A stretch of 64,000 nt of DNA from Methylococcaceae bacterium UBA7658 (lineage in GTDB: Bacteria; Pseudomonadota; Gammaproteobacteria; Methylococcales; Methylomonadaceae), in contig DLHW01000071.1 in NCBI GenBank assembly GCA_002483425.1, positions 32,699 to 96,698 of the forward strand. Direction: 5' to 3'. The notes below the pieces were generated by a model. That model saw nothing but the letters and a program-made list of their open reading frames with translations, made no database searches and was not told the origin of the DNA. Every line of letters begins with the position of its first letter. Position 1 is the stretch's first letter. The position numbers and the translations under genes were made by a program. Positions 17,677 to 26,415 of this stretch are shown here, piece after piece.

Positions 17677-19460
17677 CAGTAAACCCTCTCTTTAGGCATG
17701 ACCACCTCTACGTCTTTCGTTAGCGTGTATAAATGTACAGGGCGATAACCGAATTTGACTTTGTCATTCGTTAACCAGGTCAGGGTATGTTTCATCCAAT
17801 TTTCATCATCCCTTAATGGGAAGTCTTCCCGAGCATGGCCTCCACGGCTTTCCTGACGGTTGCTGGCCGCTGAAATCGACACCATCGCTTGGCTCAATAG
17901 ATTATCCAATTCCAGGGTTTCTACCAAATCGGTATTCCATATCAACGAACGGTCCGTCACTTTGACATCATCCATCGATTTCAAAATTGTTTTCATTGAG
18001 GCAATGCCTTCGTCCATAATTTTTTGAGTACGAAATACGGCAGCTTTACTTTGCATGGTCTTTTGCATGTTCAACCTAATTTCCGCTGTCGGTGTTGGAC
18101 CGCTGGCGTTCCGGAATTTGTCGAATCGGGCAAGCGCCTTATCGCAAGCCGTTTTAGGCAGATCTTTATGTTTTGATCCAGGTGTAACAATTTCGGCGCA
18201 ACGGATGGCTGCGGAACGACCGAATACAATCAAATCAAGCAAGGAATTCGAACCCAAGCGGTTTGCGCCATGCACGGAGACACAGGCTGCTTCGCCGATA
18301 GACATCAATCCGGGTACAACCTTATCCGGATTTCCGCCTTCAAGGGTTACCACTTCTGCCTTGTAGTTGGTCGGAATGCCACCCATGTTGTAATGCACGG
18401 TAGGCAGCACAGGAATCGGCTCTTTGGTAACATCAACACCGGCAAAGATTTTCGACGTCTCGGCAATGCCCGGTAAGCGTTCGTGAATCACCGCCGGATC
18501 AAGGTGTTCTATATGCAGGTGGACGTAGTCTTTATGCTCGCCCAGTCCGCGGCCTTCGTTGATTTCAATTTGAATAGCTCGGCTTACCACATCACGTGAA
18601 GCCAGATCTTTCGCATGCGGCGCATAACGCGCCATGAATTTTTCACCTTCAGAGTTGGTCAGGTAGCCGCCCTCACCCCTTGCACCTTCAGTGATTAAAC
18701 AGCCTGAACCGTAAATACCGGTAGGATGGAATTGAATAAACTCCATATCCTGCAAAGGCAATCCCGCCCGTAATATCATCGCACTGCCATCGCCCGTTAC
18801 AGTATGCGCCGATGTGCAAGAAAAATAAGTACGACCATACCCGCCTGTTGCCAAGACCGTCATGTGCGCTTTGAATAAGTGCAGTGTTCCGTCGTCCAAA
18901 CACCATGCCAGTACGCCACGGCATTCGCCGTCCACCATAATCAAATCCAGAACAATATATTCAATAAAGAATAAAGCATTGTGCTTTATCGATTGCTGAT
19001 ACAGGGTATGCAAAATCGCATGACCGGTTTTATCAGCGGCTGCACAAGTTCGCTGCGCTTGACCTTTACCGTAATGCGTGGTCATCCCGCCGAAAGCGCG
19101 TTGATAAATCCTGCCGTCCTCAGTCCTTGAAAAAGGTACGCCGTAATGCTCCAGTTCGATAATCGCAGGAATCGCTTCACGGCACATATACTCGATGGCA
19201 TCCTGATCGCCCAACCAATCTGACCCTTTAACGGTATCGTACATGTGGAAGCGCCAATCGTCTTCGCCCATATTGCCGAGTGCCGCGCTGATGCCGCCTT
19301 GTGCGGCAACGGTATGGCTCCGGGTGGGAAAAACCTTGGTGAGACAGGCTGTTTTTAATCCTTTTTCCGCCATACCGAGCGTAGCCCTTAATCCCGCGCC
19401 ACCTGCGCCGACTACGACGACATCGTATTCGTGTTCGGTAATGTTATAAGTTCCAGTCAT
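17676..19460 (-). CDS. sdhA: Succinate dehydrogenase flavoprotein subunit
   Basis: Catalytic FAD subunit of complex II, oxidising succinate to fumarate. It is 594 residues. The FAD Rossmann motif [12 protein letters not shown] is near residues 14-25. His49 in [10 protein letters not shown] is the covalent FAD site. The active-site stretch HPTGIYGSG and the substrate loop [10 protein letters not shown] are present, as is the C-terminal [14 protein letters not shown] motif. It lies between sdhD and sdhB in the operon, separated from sdhD by 33 bases. Standard in every visible respect. Confidence 0.98.
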   Translation of the reverse strand: MTGTYNITEHEYDVVVVGAGGAGLRATLGMAEKGLKTACLTKVFPTRSHTVAAQGGISAALGNMGEDDWRFHMYDTVKGSDWLGDQDAIEYMCREAIPAIIELEHYGVPFSRTEDGRIYQRAFGGMTTHYGKGQAQRTCAAADKTGHAILHTLYQQSIKHNALFFIEYIVLDLIMVDGECRGVLAWCLDDGTLHLFKAHMTVLATGGYGRTYFSCTSAHTVTGDGSAMILRAGLPLQDMEFIQFHPTGIYGSGCLITEGARGEGGYLTNSEGEKFMARYAPHAKDLASRDVVSRAIQIEINEGRGLGEHKDYVHLHIEHLDPAVIHERLPGIAETSKIFAGVDVTKEPIPVLPTVHYNMGGIPTNYKAEVVTLEGGNPDKVVPGLMSIGEAACVSVHGANRLGSNSLLDLIVFGRSAAIRCAEIVTPGSKHKDLPKTACDKALARFDKFRNASGPTPTAEIRLNMQKTMQSKAAVFRTQKIMDEGIASMKTILKSMDDVKVTDRSLIWNTDLVETLELDNLLSQAMVSISAASNRQESRGGHAREDFPLRDDENWMKHTLTWLTNDKVKFGYRPVHLYTLTKDVEVVMPKERVY

Positions 19461-19493
19461 GAGTTTTCCCTTAAACCTGTTCCGCGTTAAGTG

Positions 19494-19868
19494 TTATAGG
19501 CTGCGAAACATAAAAACGAGCGTCGTAGCCGCCAAAATAAGGAAACTCAAATTAATTGCCTTGATTAATAAACTTTGCAGGCTGCTGTTCCCTACATAGT
19601 CTTCGATAACGACCTGCAAACCGAGCGCCGCATGGTAAAAAACAGCGAGCAGCCAGACCAGTATCCAGACTAAATTACTCGTTGAAGCCAACCACGCTTT
19701 GGTTTCTTCATAAGGCGCATTCAAGCAATAATCTAAAAAAACGATGAATTTGAAAGATAGCGGAATCAAAATAACCGCGGTAATGCGCTGCATTAGCCAA
19801 TGCGGTGTTGCCGATTTAACCATTGTGTTACCCAGTGCAGACAAATTGTGTTGCTTGCTGTTAGCCAT
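19494..19868 (-). CDS. sdhD: Succinate dehydrogenase membrane anchor subunit
   Basis: A 124-residue hydrophobic anchor that binds heme b and quinone with SdhC. The ATG at 19868 is chosen because it forms a TAATG overlap with the sdhC stop; the longer frame would run deep into sdhC. Three membrane helices are visible, with the heme-ligand region YHAALGLQVVIEDYV in the second. A PHWLMQRITAVILIP segment opens the first helix, as in the family. Confidence 0.92.
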   Translation of the reverse strand: MANSKQHNLSALGNTMVKSATPHWLMQRITAVILIPLSFKFIVFLDYCLNAPYEETKAWLASTSNLVWILVWLLAVFYHAALGLQVVIEDYVGNSSLQSLLIKAINLSFLILAATTLVFMFRSL

Positions 19869-20245
19869 TAAAGGAACATCCCTACGCCGATTGTCAACGC
19901 TAACGCCCAAAGCATTTCGAACAACGCGTATAGGGTCAATTTATCGTATTCGAACCCTTCGCCGATATCCCAGTATAAATGGCGAACGCCGTGGCATAAA
20001 TGAAAAAAAAGTGCGTAAATAAAACCCCAATAGATTGCTTTAACCAACCAGAAGTGGGCGATATTTTGCATGGCGGCATAACTGACAGCGCCTTTCGATA
20101 GCGAATAAAACAGGGCGGCAACCAAGATTAAACCGGCTGAAAGTAAAACGCCGGTAATGCGGTGAGTAATGGAAATAAGGCCGGTAAGCGGCAGTTTGTA
20201 GATTTGGAGATGGGGCGATGTGGGTCTGGAATGCTTACTGGTCAT
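19868..20245 (-). CDS. sdhC: Succinate dehydrogenase cytochrome b556 subunit
   Basis: A 125-residue membrane anchor. The SdhC signature RPTSPHLQIYKLPLTG and SITHRITGVLL are visible at the N-terminus, and HLCHGVRHLYWDIGEGF holds the heme His. Three transmembrane helices. The ATG at 20245 has GGAA 4-5 bases upstream and is preferred to the GTG at 20254. First gene of the operon; no clear promoter was identified upstream. Confidence 0.93.
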   Translation of the reverse strand: MTSKHSRPTSPHLQIYKLPLTGLISITHRITGVLLSAGLILVAALFYSLSKGAVSYAAMQNIAHFWLVKAIYWGFIYALFFHLCHGVRHLYWDIGEGFEYDKLTLYALFEMLWALALTIGVGMFL

Positions 20246-20595
20246 AGGTTCCACAAATTTGAATTAGACGGCGGATACTTCATTCCTGATTTAACAAGTA
20301 ACGGCGTTTTTTGGCCCTTTTCGTCGCTTAGTATTTGATTAATATAAAGGTAAAGGCTGAGACCAAGCCACATACCGACATCCTTTTTCATTTCAAGTAC
20401 CAACATGCGCATTTTTAAGATTAAAGCCTAAAGCTTGATAACTTGAATTAAACAAACTATTTCTTTTCAAATGTGAGTATAACAACTAATACAATTTTTG
20501 AACAATCCAGTCTTTAGGAACTAATGAGTTTATTGATAGCAGCGACTAAGCCAATAATTTCTTATAAAGAAACTATAAATCAATAATAGGCATTA
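20246..20595. other. AT-rich intergenic region upstream of sdhC
   Basis: This should hold the sdh promoter on the minus strand. It is AT-rich with several A/T runs; I could not single out a convincing -35/-10 pair for sdhC. No open frame with a ribosome-binding site is present. Confidence 0.4.
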
Positions 20596-20624
20596 TTGTT
20601 AACATAATATCATCTAACTATAAT
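20596..20624 (+). promoter_or_regulatory. Near-consensus sigma70 promoter of an orphan transcript
   Basis: TTGTTA (20596-20601) and TATAAT (20619-20624) are separated by exactly 17 bases. Transcription would begin near 20631. No protein-coding gene follows; the next signal on the strand is an intrinsic terminator at 20853-20889. Confidence 0.65.
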
Positions 20625-20732
20625 AACCTCACGTTGTTTTTATTTTGTTTTTACCTCCTAAAGCAATCACTTAATATAAACGATTTTAAGGAAATTTTTA
20701 AAAGCATAGCAGCCTTGTTAAGGCAAGTTGTT

Positions 20733-20825
20733 TTAGATTTCCAGGTGTTGTTGTGTTTCCAATCCCATTTCAGGAATCACAAGGTTTGGCAACATAAGTC
20801 CGTCCAATTTGTACCCCTCAAGCAT
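20733..20825 (-). CDS. Possible 30-residue peptide with an ideal ribosome-binding site
   Basis: On the strand opposite the small-RNA candidate, AGGAGG sits 5 bases before an ATG at 20825 that opens a 30-codon frame (MLEGYKLDGLMLP..., ending HLEI). The peptide is mildly acidic and has no signal sequence. The AGGAGG may simply be the complement of a functional CCTCCT in the sRNA. No maturation gene is adjacent. Low confidence. Confidence 0.2.
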   Translation of the reverse strand: MLEGYKLDGLMLPNLVIPEMGLETQQHLEI

Positions 20826-20852
20826 GTAATCCTCCTGATGTTTGATCTGCCC

Positions 20853-20889
20853 CTCCCGGCGCTATTTTAGCCTTAGCCGGGAGTTTTTT
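20853..20889 (+). terminator. Rho-independent terminator of the small-RNA candidate
   Basis: CTCCCGGC and GCCGGGAG form an 8-bp stem; the loop holds a smaller GCT/AGC hairpin; six T residues follow directly. The T run is on the plus strand only, so it ends a plus-strand transcript. Confidence 0.85.
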
Positions 20890-20956
20890 AACGGCTGATT
20901 GATATTCTTGCTTAAATTAACCGGCAAAGCACTGGATTTAATTGATTTCGGTTAGT

Positions 20957-21547
20957 CTAAGTCGAAAAGATATCGGTCTTATCATTCGTATCCTGGCGCA
21001 CTAAATTTGATGCAAAGGAAGCAAAGGCTACAAAGCGGCCATCGGAACTGATATCGACTGAATGGCTATATCGATCAGCTTGCTTACCGTCCGGGGCAAC
21101 GCTAATCCGGGTAGTTTGCCGGGTTAGGCGGTCGTACAGAAAAACATCGGTTTCTTTATTGGTATCCCCAGCCCCTGGCGCTAGGTTAGAAGCAAGGGAA
21201 AGGTAAGTAATAAAACGGCCGTCGGCAGAAATTTTTGAATAATAGCTGTGGCCGTCACCCTGCTCCCCGTCCGCACCAACACTGACTCTGGAAGTTTTTT
21301 TAGTTAACCGGTCATGCAAAAATATGTCGGCAGAATTGTTTGTATCGTTTAACACCAAGTTTGTGGCATAGGAAGTAAGCGTTACAAACCTCGTATTGGC
21401 GCTCATCGATGTGCCGTAGGAATAATCGTTCGGATCTCCGCCGGTCGAACTGACGGTTATTTTGGTTAACTCGTACGCATTAACGGTGTTTGACAAAACA
21501 CCGTCTAATAAAAAAATGTAAATCATTAATAAAATTACTTTTTTCAT
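20957..21547 (-). CDS. Truncated secreted TolB-like beta-propeller protein
   Basis: A 196-residue protein with a signal peptide (cleavage near NTVNA-YEL) and three repeats of a WD40/PD40-like blade: each runs SADGRF, then ASNL, then DTN, then DIFLHDRLT, then RVSV. The third repeat stops after DTNDKTDIFST, just where FLHDR should follow. Complete relatives have six or more blades, so the gene appears cut short at its 3' end by a frameshift or deletion. GGAG lies 7 bases before the ATG. Function unknown; a three-bladed fragment is unlikely to close as a propeller. Confidence 0.65.
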   Translation of the reverse strand: MKKVILLMIYIFLLDGVLSNTVNAYELTKITVSSTGGDPNDYSYGTSMSANTRFVTLTSYATNLVLNDTNNSADIFLHDRLTKKTSRVSVGADGEQGDGHSYYSKISADGRFITYLSLASNLAPGAGDTNKETDVFLYDRLTRQTTRISVAPDGKQADRYSHSVDISSDGRFVAFASFASNLVRQDTNDKTDIFST

Positions 21548-21672
21548 ATTAATCTCCGCAAAGTTATATCACCGGAAAGCGCTAGCTTTACGGCTGCTAA
21601 AACCCCCAGTAAGGGTCATTCTTACCTAACCGCCCCATTATTACGGGGATCATCATCTTCCAATGGTTTTTT

Positions 21673-21883
21673 TTATTTGGCGAGTGCTCCTGCTTTAGCC
21701 TTTAAAATCCTGCCGTCGAAACCCAGCCCCATCCCCATTGCTTTGCGCCTTGCAGGTATTCCACTATCTAACCAGATCTGTTGGCAGGCCCGTCAAGACG
21801 GTTGCGTAAACTGAACAACCGAAGAATAAGCCTAACGTAAAAAGAATAGCGCCAACTAATTGACTGTTTTGAAGATTGAACAT
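21673..21883 (-). pseudogene. Small membrane protein gene, apparently frameshifted
   Basis: GGAG precedes an ATG at 21883 that opens 39 codons (MFNLQNSQLVGAILFTLGLF, then FGCSVYATVLTGLPT) to a stop at 21764. In the neighbouring frame the sequence continues as DSGIPARRKAMGMGLGFDGR and ends ALAK at 21673. A single indel near 21780 would join them into a 65-70-residue protein with one membrane segment or lipoprotein-like signal. No family recognised. It could also be a genuine 39-residue peptide ending at 21764. Confidence 0.35.
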
Positions 21884-22232
21884 GCCGTCTCCTAAGGCGA
21901 AGCATCAAAGAATGTTAAACAACATAACCGCAACGAAATTCTGTTTTAAAAAACGTGTGATTTAGCTGTAAAACGAGCGCAAAGCGTAAAAAAATGGCAG
22001 AAAACTAAACTTGCGTATTGAAGCCTACAACTAATCCTTAATAATGAATACAAATGAAATTTTCCTTTCTTGCCAAAAACTGCTTCCCCGCGGCTATCAC
22101 ACTCTGACTTTTTTAGATATGCGGTCATTTCATCGCATTTACGGCAAGTTTACATACTATCTGGCCCGAATATAAGCGGCAAATTAAGCTAGTGCGCTCA
22201 AACTAAAGGTACCGTTCGCAACAAACTTATAG

Positions 22233-22260
22233 AAATTTGTATATAATGTCGCACAAATTT
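22233..22260 (+). promoter_or_regulatory. aceE promoter -10 inside an 8-bp inverted repeat (probable operator)
   Basis: AAATTTGT (22233-22240) and ACAAATTT (22253-22260) are perfect arms around 12 bases that contain TATAAT (22242-22247). A repressor bound here would cover the -10. The -35 is weak. The start codon is about 130 bases downstream. The arms differ from the E. coli PdhR site. Confidence 0.5.
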
Positions 22261-22390
22261 GAATCAGACATAAGATTGACAGCGATTGAGCTTTTTACCG
22301 CACTTTTGGTCTTTATTATTTTAAAGAACATCCCTTCTGCATCATTATCAAAATAATTAATAAAATGAATGCCTTGCTACAGGAAAATAA

Positions 22391-25069
22391 ATGAACAATA
22401 GTTTTTTATCGGAAATTACGGGCCAGGAAGACATTGACCCGGCGGAAACACAGGAATGGATTGATGCTCTGCAATCCGTGTTGGAACTTGAAGGTAGCGA
22501 ACGGGCGCATTTTCTGATTGAACGGCTGGTCGCGGTGACCCGGCACCACGGTTTCGATATTCCTTTTAGCGCGAATACCGCTTACGTCAATACTATCCCG
22601 GTTGCACAACAAGCCCAGTATTCCGGCGACTTTGCTATCGAGCGCAAAATTTTAGCGTATGTCCGCTGGAACGCTATGATGATGGTATTGCGGGCAAATA
22701 AAAACACCAATGTCGGCGGACACATCGCCAGTTTCGCCTCGGCGGCTACCTTATACGACGTAGGTTATAACTATTTTTGGCGGGCAGCGTCGGAAAAGTT
22801 TGCCGGCGATTTAGTCTTTACCCAAGGTCATTCGGCGCCTGGCGATTATTCAAGGGCATTTTTGCTAGGCCGCTTAACCGAAGAACAGTTGAACAATTTC
22901 CGGCAAGAAGTCGGCGGTAACGGTTTATGTTCTTATCCGCATCCGTGGCTGATGCGCGAATTTTGGCAATTTCCGACCGTATCGATGGGACTCGGCCCGA
23001 TCATGGCGATTTACCAGGCCCGTTTCATGCGCTACATGGAAGGTCGGGGCTTAGCGGACAATTCAGACCGCAAAGTCTGGGCTTTCCTGGGCGACGGGGA
23101 AACCGACGAGCCGGAATCGCTTGGCGCCATCGGCATGGCCGGACGGGAAAAACTGGATAACTTGATCTTCGTCATCAACTGCAACCTGCAACGTTTAGAC
23201 GGCCCGGTACGTGGCAACGGTAAAATCATTCAAGAACTGGAAAGCGAATTCCGCGGCGCTGGCTGGAATGTTATTAAAGTCATTTGGGGACAGCGTTGGG
23301 ATGCTTTATTGGCGCGCGATAAAGACGGTTTGTTAATGGCCCGGATGCTCAATTGCGTGGATGGGGACTTCCAAGTCTTTAAGTCCAAAGACGGCGCTTA
23401 TGTCCGCGAACACTTTTTTAATACACCGGAATTGAAGGCTATGGTGGCCGACTGGTCGGACCGCGACATTTGGGAACTTAACCGCGGCGGACATGATTCG
23501 GCGAAAGTTTATGCGGCTTTCCATGCAGCGGTTAATCACAAAGGTCAGCCGACGGTTATCTTAGCTAAAACCATTAAAGGTTACGGCATGGGATCCTCCG
23601 GAGAGGCGCAATATACTTCGCACCAGCAAAAGAAAATGAGCGAAGATTCGTTGCGCCATTTCCGCGACCGTTATGAACTACCGGTCAGCGACGCCGAAAT
23701 CCAGAAGCTGCCTTATCTTACCTTTGCTGAAGATTCTAAAGAACTGAATTACATGCGTCAAAAGCGTTCTGCGTTAGGCGGTAATTTACCGGCTAGACGG
23801 ACCCAATCTTACGCTTTGGACATACCGCCCTTAGCGGATTTTAAACCCTTGCTCGAGGCGAGCGGCGAAGGCCGGGAGATTTCGACCACCATGGCGTTCG
23901 TGCGGTTACTCAATATCCTGGCCAAGGACAACAATGTCGGCCGCCGCGTCGTGCCTATCGTGCCCGACGAGTCGAGAACTTTCGGCATGGAAGGTATGTT
24001 CAAACAATTAGGAATCTGGTCGCAAGTCGGCCAGTTATATACCCCGCAAGACGCCGGTCAATTGATGTCGTATAAGGAAGACAAAAACGGCCAAGTCATT
24101 CAAGAAGGCATCAACGAAGCGGGCGGTTTATGCGACTGGATCGCTGCGGGCACGGCTTATTCCACCAGTAACGTACCGATGATTCCTTTTTTTATTTACT
24201 ATTCCATGTTCGGTTTCCAGCGTGTGGGGGATTTGATTTGGGCGGCCGCCGATCAACGCACCCGCGGCTTTTTGATGGGCGGCACGGCTGGACGAACCAC
24301 GTTAAACGGCGAAGGTTTGCAACACGAAGACGGTCATAGCCATATAATGTCCGCCACCGTTCCGAATTGTATCTCTTACGATCCGACGTTCGCTTACGAA
24401 TTGGCTGTTATTATCCATGACGGTATGCGCAGAATGTATGTGGAGCAAGAAGATGTCTTCTACTACATCACCGTCATGAATGAAAACTACGGCCATCCTG
24501 CGATACCAGACGGCGCCGAAAGCGGCATATTAAAAGGGATGTATTGCTTTCGTAAAAGCGCGGCTAAATCGAAATTAAAAGTGCAATTATTAGGAGCTGG
24601 GGTTATTTTCCGGGAGGTTGAGTTCGCCGCCGTCCTGCTCAGTAACGATTGGGGCGTAGAATCGGACTTGTGGAGTTGTCCGAGCTTTACCGAACTTGCG
24701 CGTGAAGGCCAACTGTGCGAACGCTGGAATCGCTTACATCCCACCGAAACTCCGAAAATCCCGTATGTCAATCAATGCTTGGATAAAGCAGAAGGACCCG
24801 TTATTGCCGCTAGCGATTATACCCGCGCCTTCGCCGATCAAATCCGGGCTTACATAAAAGCGCCCTACACAGTGTTAGGCGCTGACGGTTTCGGACGTTC
24901 GGATACGCGTGAAAACTTACGTCTTTTCTTTGAGGTGGACCGGTATCACGTAACTGTAGCGGCGCTGAAAAGCTTGGCTGATATAGGTAAAATAGATCAC
25001 GCCCAAGTCGCGAAAGCCCTTAAAAAATACGCTATCAACACCGAGGCGAGCGCGCCTTGGTTAATATAA
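22391..25069 (+). CDS. aceE: Pyruvate dehydrogenase E1 component, homodimeric type
   Basis: Thiamine-diphosphate enzyme that decarboxylates pyruvate and acetylates the E2 lipoyl group. At 892 residues it matches E. coli AceE (887). The ThDP/Mg motif GDGETDEPES is followed by FVINCNLQRLDGPV. The central pyrimidine-binding domain and C-terminal transketolase-like domain are complete. AGGAAA lies 7 bases before the ATG. It heads aceE-aceF-lpd, all in the same direction with gaps of 16 and 19 bases. A 12-bp-spaced inverted repeat overlaps the promoter. Confidence 0.97.
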   Translation: MNNSFLSEITGQEDIDPAETQEWIDALQSVLELEGSERAHFLIERLVAVTRHHGFDIPFSANTAYVNTIPVAQQAQYSGDFAIERKILAYVRWNAMMMVLRANKNTNVGGHIASFASAATLYDVGYNYFWRAASEKFAGDLVFTQGHSAPGDYSRAFLLGRLTEEQLNNFRQEVGGNGLCSYPHPWLMREFWQFPTVSMGLGPIMAIYQARFMRYMEGRGLADNSDRKVWAFLGDGETDEPESLGAIGMAGREKLDNLIFVINCNLQRLDGPVRGNGKIIQELESEFRGAGWNVIKVIWGQRWDALLARDKDGLLMARMLNCVDGDFQVFKSKDGAYVREHFFNTPELKAMVADWSDRDIWELNRGGHDSAKVYAAFHAAVNHKGQPTVILAKTIKGYGMGSSGEAQYTSHQQKKMSEDSLRHFRDRYELPVSDAEIQKLPYLTFAEDSKELNYMRQKRSALGGNLPARRTQSYALDIPPLADFKPLLEASGEGREISTTMAFVRLLNILAKDNNVGRRVVPIVPDESRTFGMEGMFKQLGIWSQVGQLYTPQDAGQLMSYKEDKNGQVIQEGINEAGGLCDWIAAGTAYSTSNVPMIPFFIYYSMFGFQRVGDLIWAAADQRTRGFLMGGTAGRTTLNGEGLQHEDGHSHIMSATVPNCISYDPTFAYELAVIIHDGMRRMYVEQEDVFYYITVMNENYGHPAIPDGAESGILKGMYCFRKSAAKSKLKVQLLGAGVIFREVEFAAVLLSNDWGVESDLWSCPSFTELAREGQLCERWNRLHPTETPKIPYVNQCLDKAEGPVIAASDYTRAFADQIRAYIKAPYTVLGADGFGRSDTRENLRLFFEVDRYHVTVAALKSLADIGKIDHAQVAKALKKYAINTEASAPWLI

Positions 25070-25085
25070 GGTTAGGAAGAGATTC

Positions 25086-26396
25086 ATGTCCGAAGTCATT
25101 GAAATTAAAGTTCCCGATGTTGGCGGCGTCGCTAGCGTCGATGTTGTGGAAGTGCTGGTAAAAGCCGGCGACGTTATCGTAGAAGATCAGCCTATCGTCA
25201 CACTGGAAACCGACAAAGCCAGCATGGAGCTTCCGGCAAGCACTGGCGGCACTGTCCAGCAAATCCACATCAAGCCGGGCGATAAGGTTTCAGAAGGCTC
25301 GTTAGTTGCGACCTTATTGGTAAATGGAGCGGCGGCGACGGTAAAAGCCGAGGTATCGAAACCGAAACAGGTTGAAGCAACAGCAAGCGTTAAACGCGCC
25401 GAACTCCCCCTAACGCCACCCGTTATTTCTCCGCCCCAACCCGCAAAGTCACTTACCACGCCCGCAGCAACAACCGTAGCTCTCACCGGTACGGTCTCTG
25501 CTCATGCCTCACCTTCAGTCCGTTTGTTTGCCCGCGAACTTGGCGTTGACATTACCTTAGTAGGAGTGGGTTCGGGTACGAAAGGACGCATACTGAAAGA
25601 AGACGTTAAAGGCTTTGTCAAGAAAGCCTTAACCGAGGGCGCGGCTCACCAAGGTCAAGCAGGTATTCCAGCCATTCCGGTCATCGATTTCTCTCAATTC
25701 GGCGCAACCGAAATTCAAAAACTGAGCAAAATAAAACGGTTAACCGGCCAGAATTTAAGCCGAGTTTGGCTCAATCTGCCGATGGTGACTTACCATGAAG
25801 AAGCGGACATTACCGACATGGAAGCTTTTCGCGTAGCGTTAAATACCGAAAAAGGTAAAGATGAAGTCAAAATTACCGGTTTAATGTTTATTATCAAAGC
25901 GTTAGTTGCCGCGCTCAAACAATTCCCCAGTTTCAATGCTGCATTATCGCCCGACGGCGAAAGCTTAATTCTAAAAAAATACACGAACATCGGAATTGCG
26001 GTCGATACGCCTAACGGCCTAGTCGTTCCTGTTTTGAGGGACGCCGATAAAAAAAGCATCAATCAGCTAGCGCTGGAACTTGCCGATAAAAGCGAAAAAG
26101 CCCGTCAAGGCAAACTAATGCCGGGCGATATGCAAGGCGGTTGCATGACCATCTCCAGCCTAGGCGGTATCGGCGGCACAGCATTTACTCCGATTGTTAA
26201 CGCGCCTGAAGTCGCCATCTTAGGCGTCACCCGCGCAACAATGCAACCGGTTTGGAACGGTAAGGAATTTACGCCGCGACTGATGTTGCCCCTGGATTTA
26301 ACTTACGATCACAGGGTAATCGACGGTGCGGAGGGCGCGAGGTTTATGGCGTCCATCAAACAAAATTTAACCGATATCAGACGTTTGTTACTGTAA
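25086..26396 (+). CDS. aceF: Dihydrolipoamide acetyltransferase (E2 of pyruvate dehydrogenase)
   Basis: Core of the pyruvate dehydrogenase complex, moving the acetyl group to CoA. Domains in order in 436 residues: one lipoyl domain (1-80, lipoyl Lys44 in ETDKASMEL), a Pro/Ala-rich linker (about 85-145), the E3/E1-binding domain (about 145-185, ASPSVRLFARELGVD), and the catalytic domain with the active site DHRVIDGAEGARF. E. coli AceF has three lipoyl domains; one here is common in other Proteobacteria. It lies 16 bases after aceE. Confidence 0.96.
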   Translation: MSEVIEIKVPDVGGVASVDVVEVLVKAGDVIVEDQPIVTLETDKASMELPASTGGTVQQIHIKPGDKVSEGSLVATLLVNGAAATVKAEVSKPKQVEATASVKRAELPLTPPVISPPQPAKSLTTPAATTVALTGTVSAHASPSVRLFARELGVDITLVGVGSGTKGRILKEDVKGFVKKALTEGAAHQGQAGIPAIPVIDFSQFGATEIQKLSKIKRLTGQNLSRVWLNLPMVTYHEEADITDMEAFRVALNTEKGKDEVKITGLMFIIKALVAALKQFPSFNAALSPDGESLILKKYTNIGIAVDTPNGLVVPVLRDADKKSINQLALELADKSEKARQGKLMPGDMQGGCMTISSLGGIGGTAFTPIVNAPEVAILGVTRATMQPVWNGKEFTPRLMLPLDLTYDHRVIDGAEGARFMASIKQNLTDIRRLLL

Positions 26397-26415
26397 ATAA
26401 GGAGAACAATCTATC

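Larger units (their letters stand above)
20631..20889 (+). ncRNA. Candidate small RNA of about 260 nt
   Basis: The transcript is bounded by a near-consensus promoter and a textbook intrinsic terminator, with no credible frame on the same strand (the only one, from a TTG at 20634, lacks a ribosome-binding site and looks random). The RNA contains two CCTCCT motifs (near 20656 and 20831), complementary to Shine-Dalgarno sequences, plus a C-rich segment before the terminator stem. Such C-rich motifs are typical of sRNAs that block translation starts. It does not resemble 6S, tmRNA, RNase P or SRP RNA as far as I can judge. Location: between sdhC and a truncated beta-propeller gene, both on the other strand. 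Confidence 0.55.

Noticed and set aside
20634..20870. 78-codon frame inside the small-RNA candidate
   Set aside because: TTG start with no SD sequence at the very 5' end of the transcript; Phe/Leu-rich product typical of AT-rich noise.
22391..22612. Minus-strand frames within aceE and other long genes
   Set aside because: They are shadows of well-identified genes in other frames.
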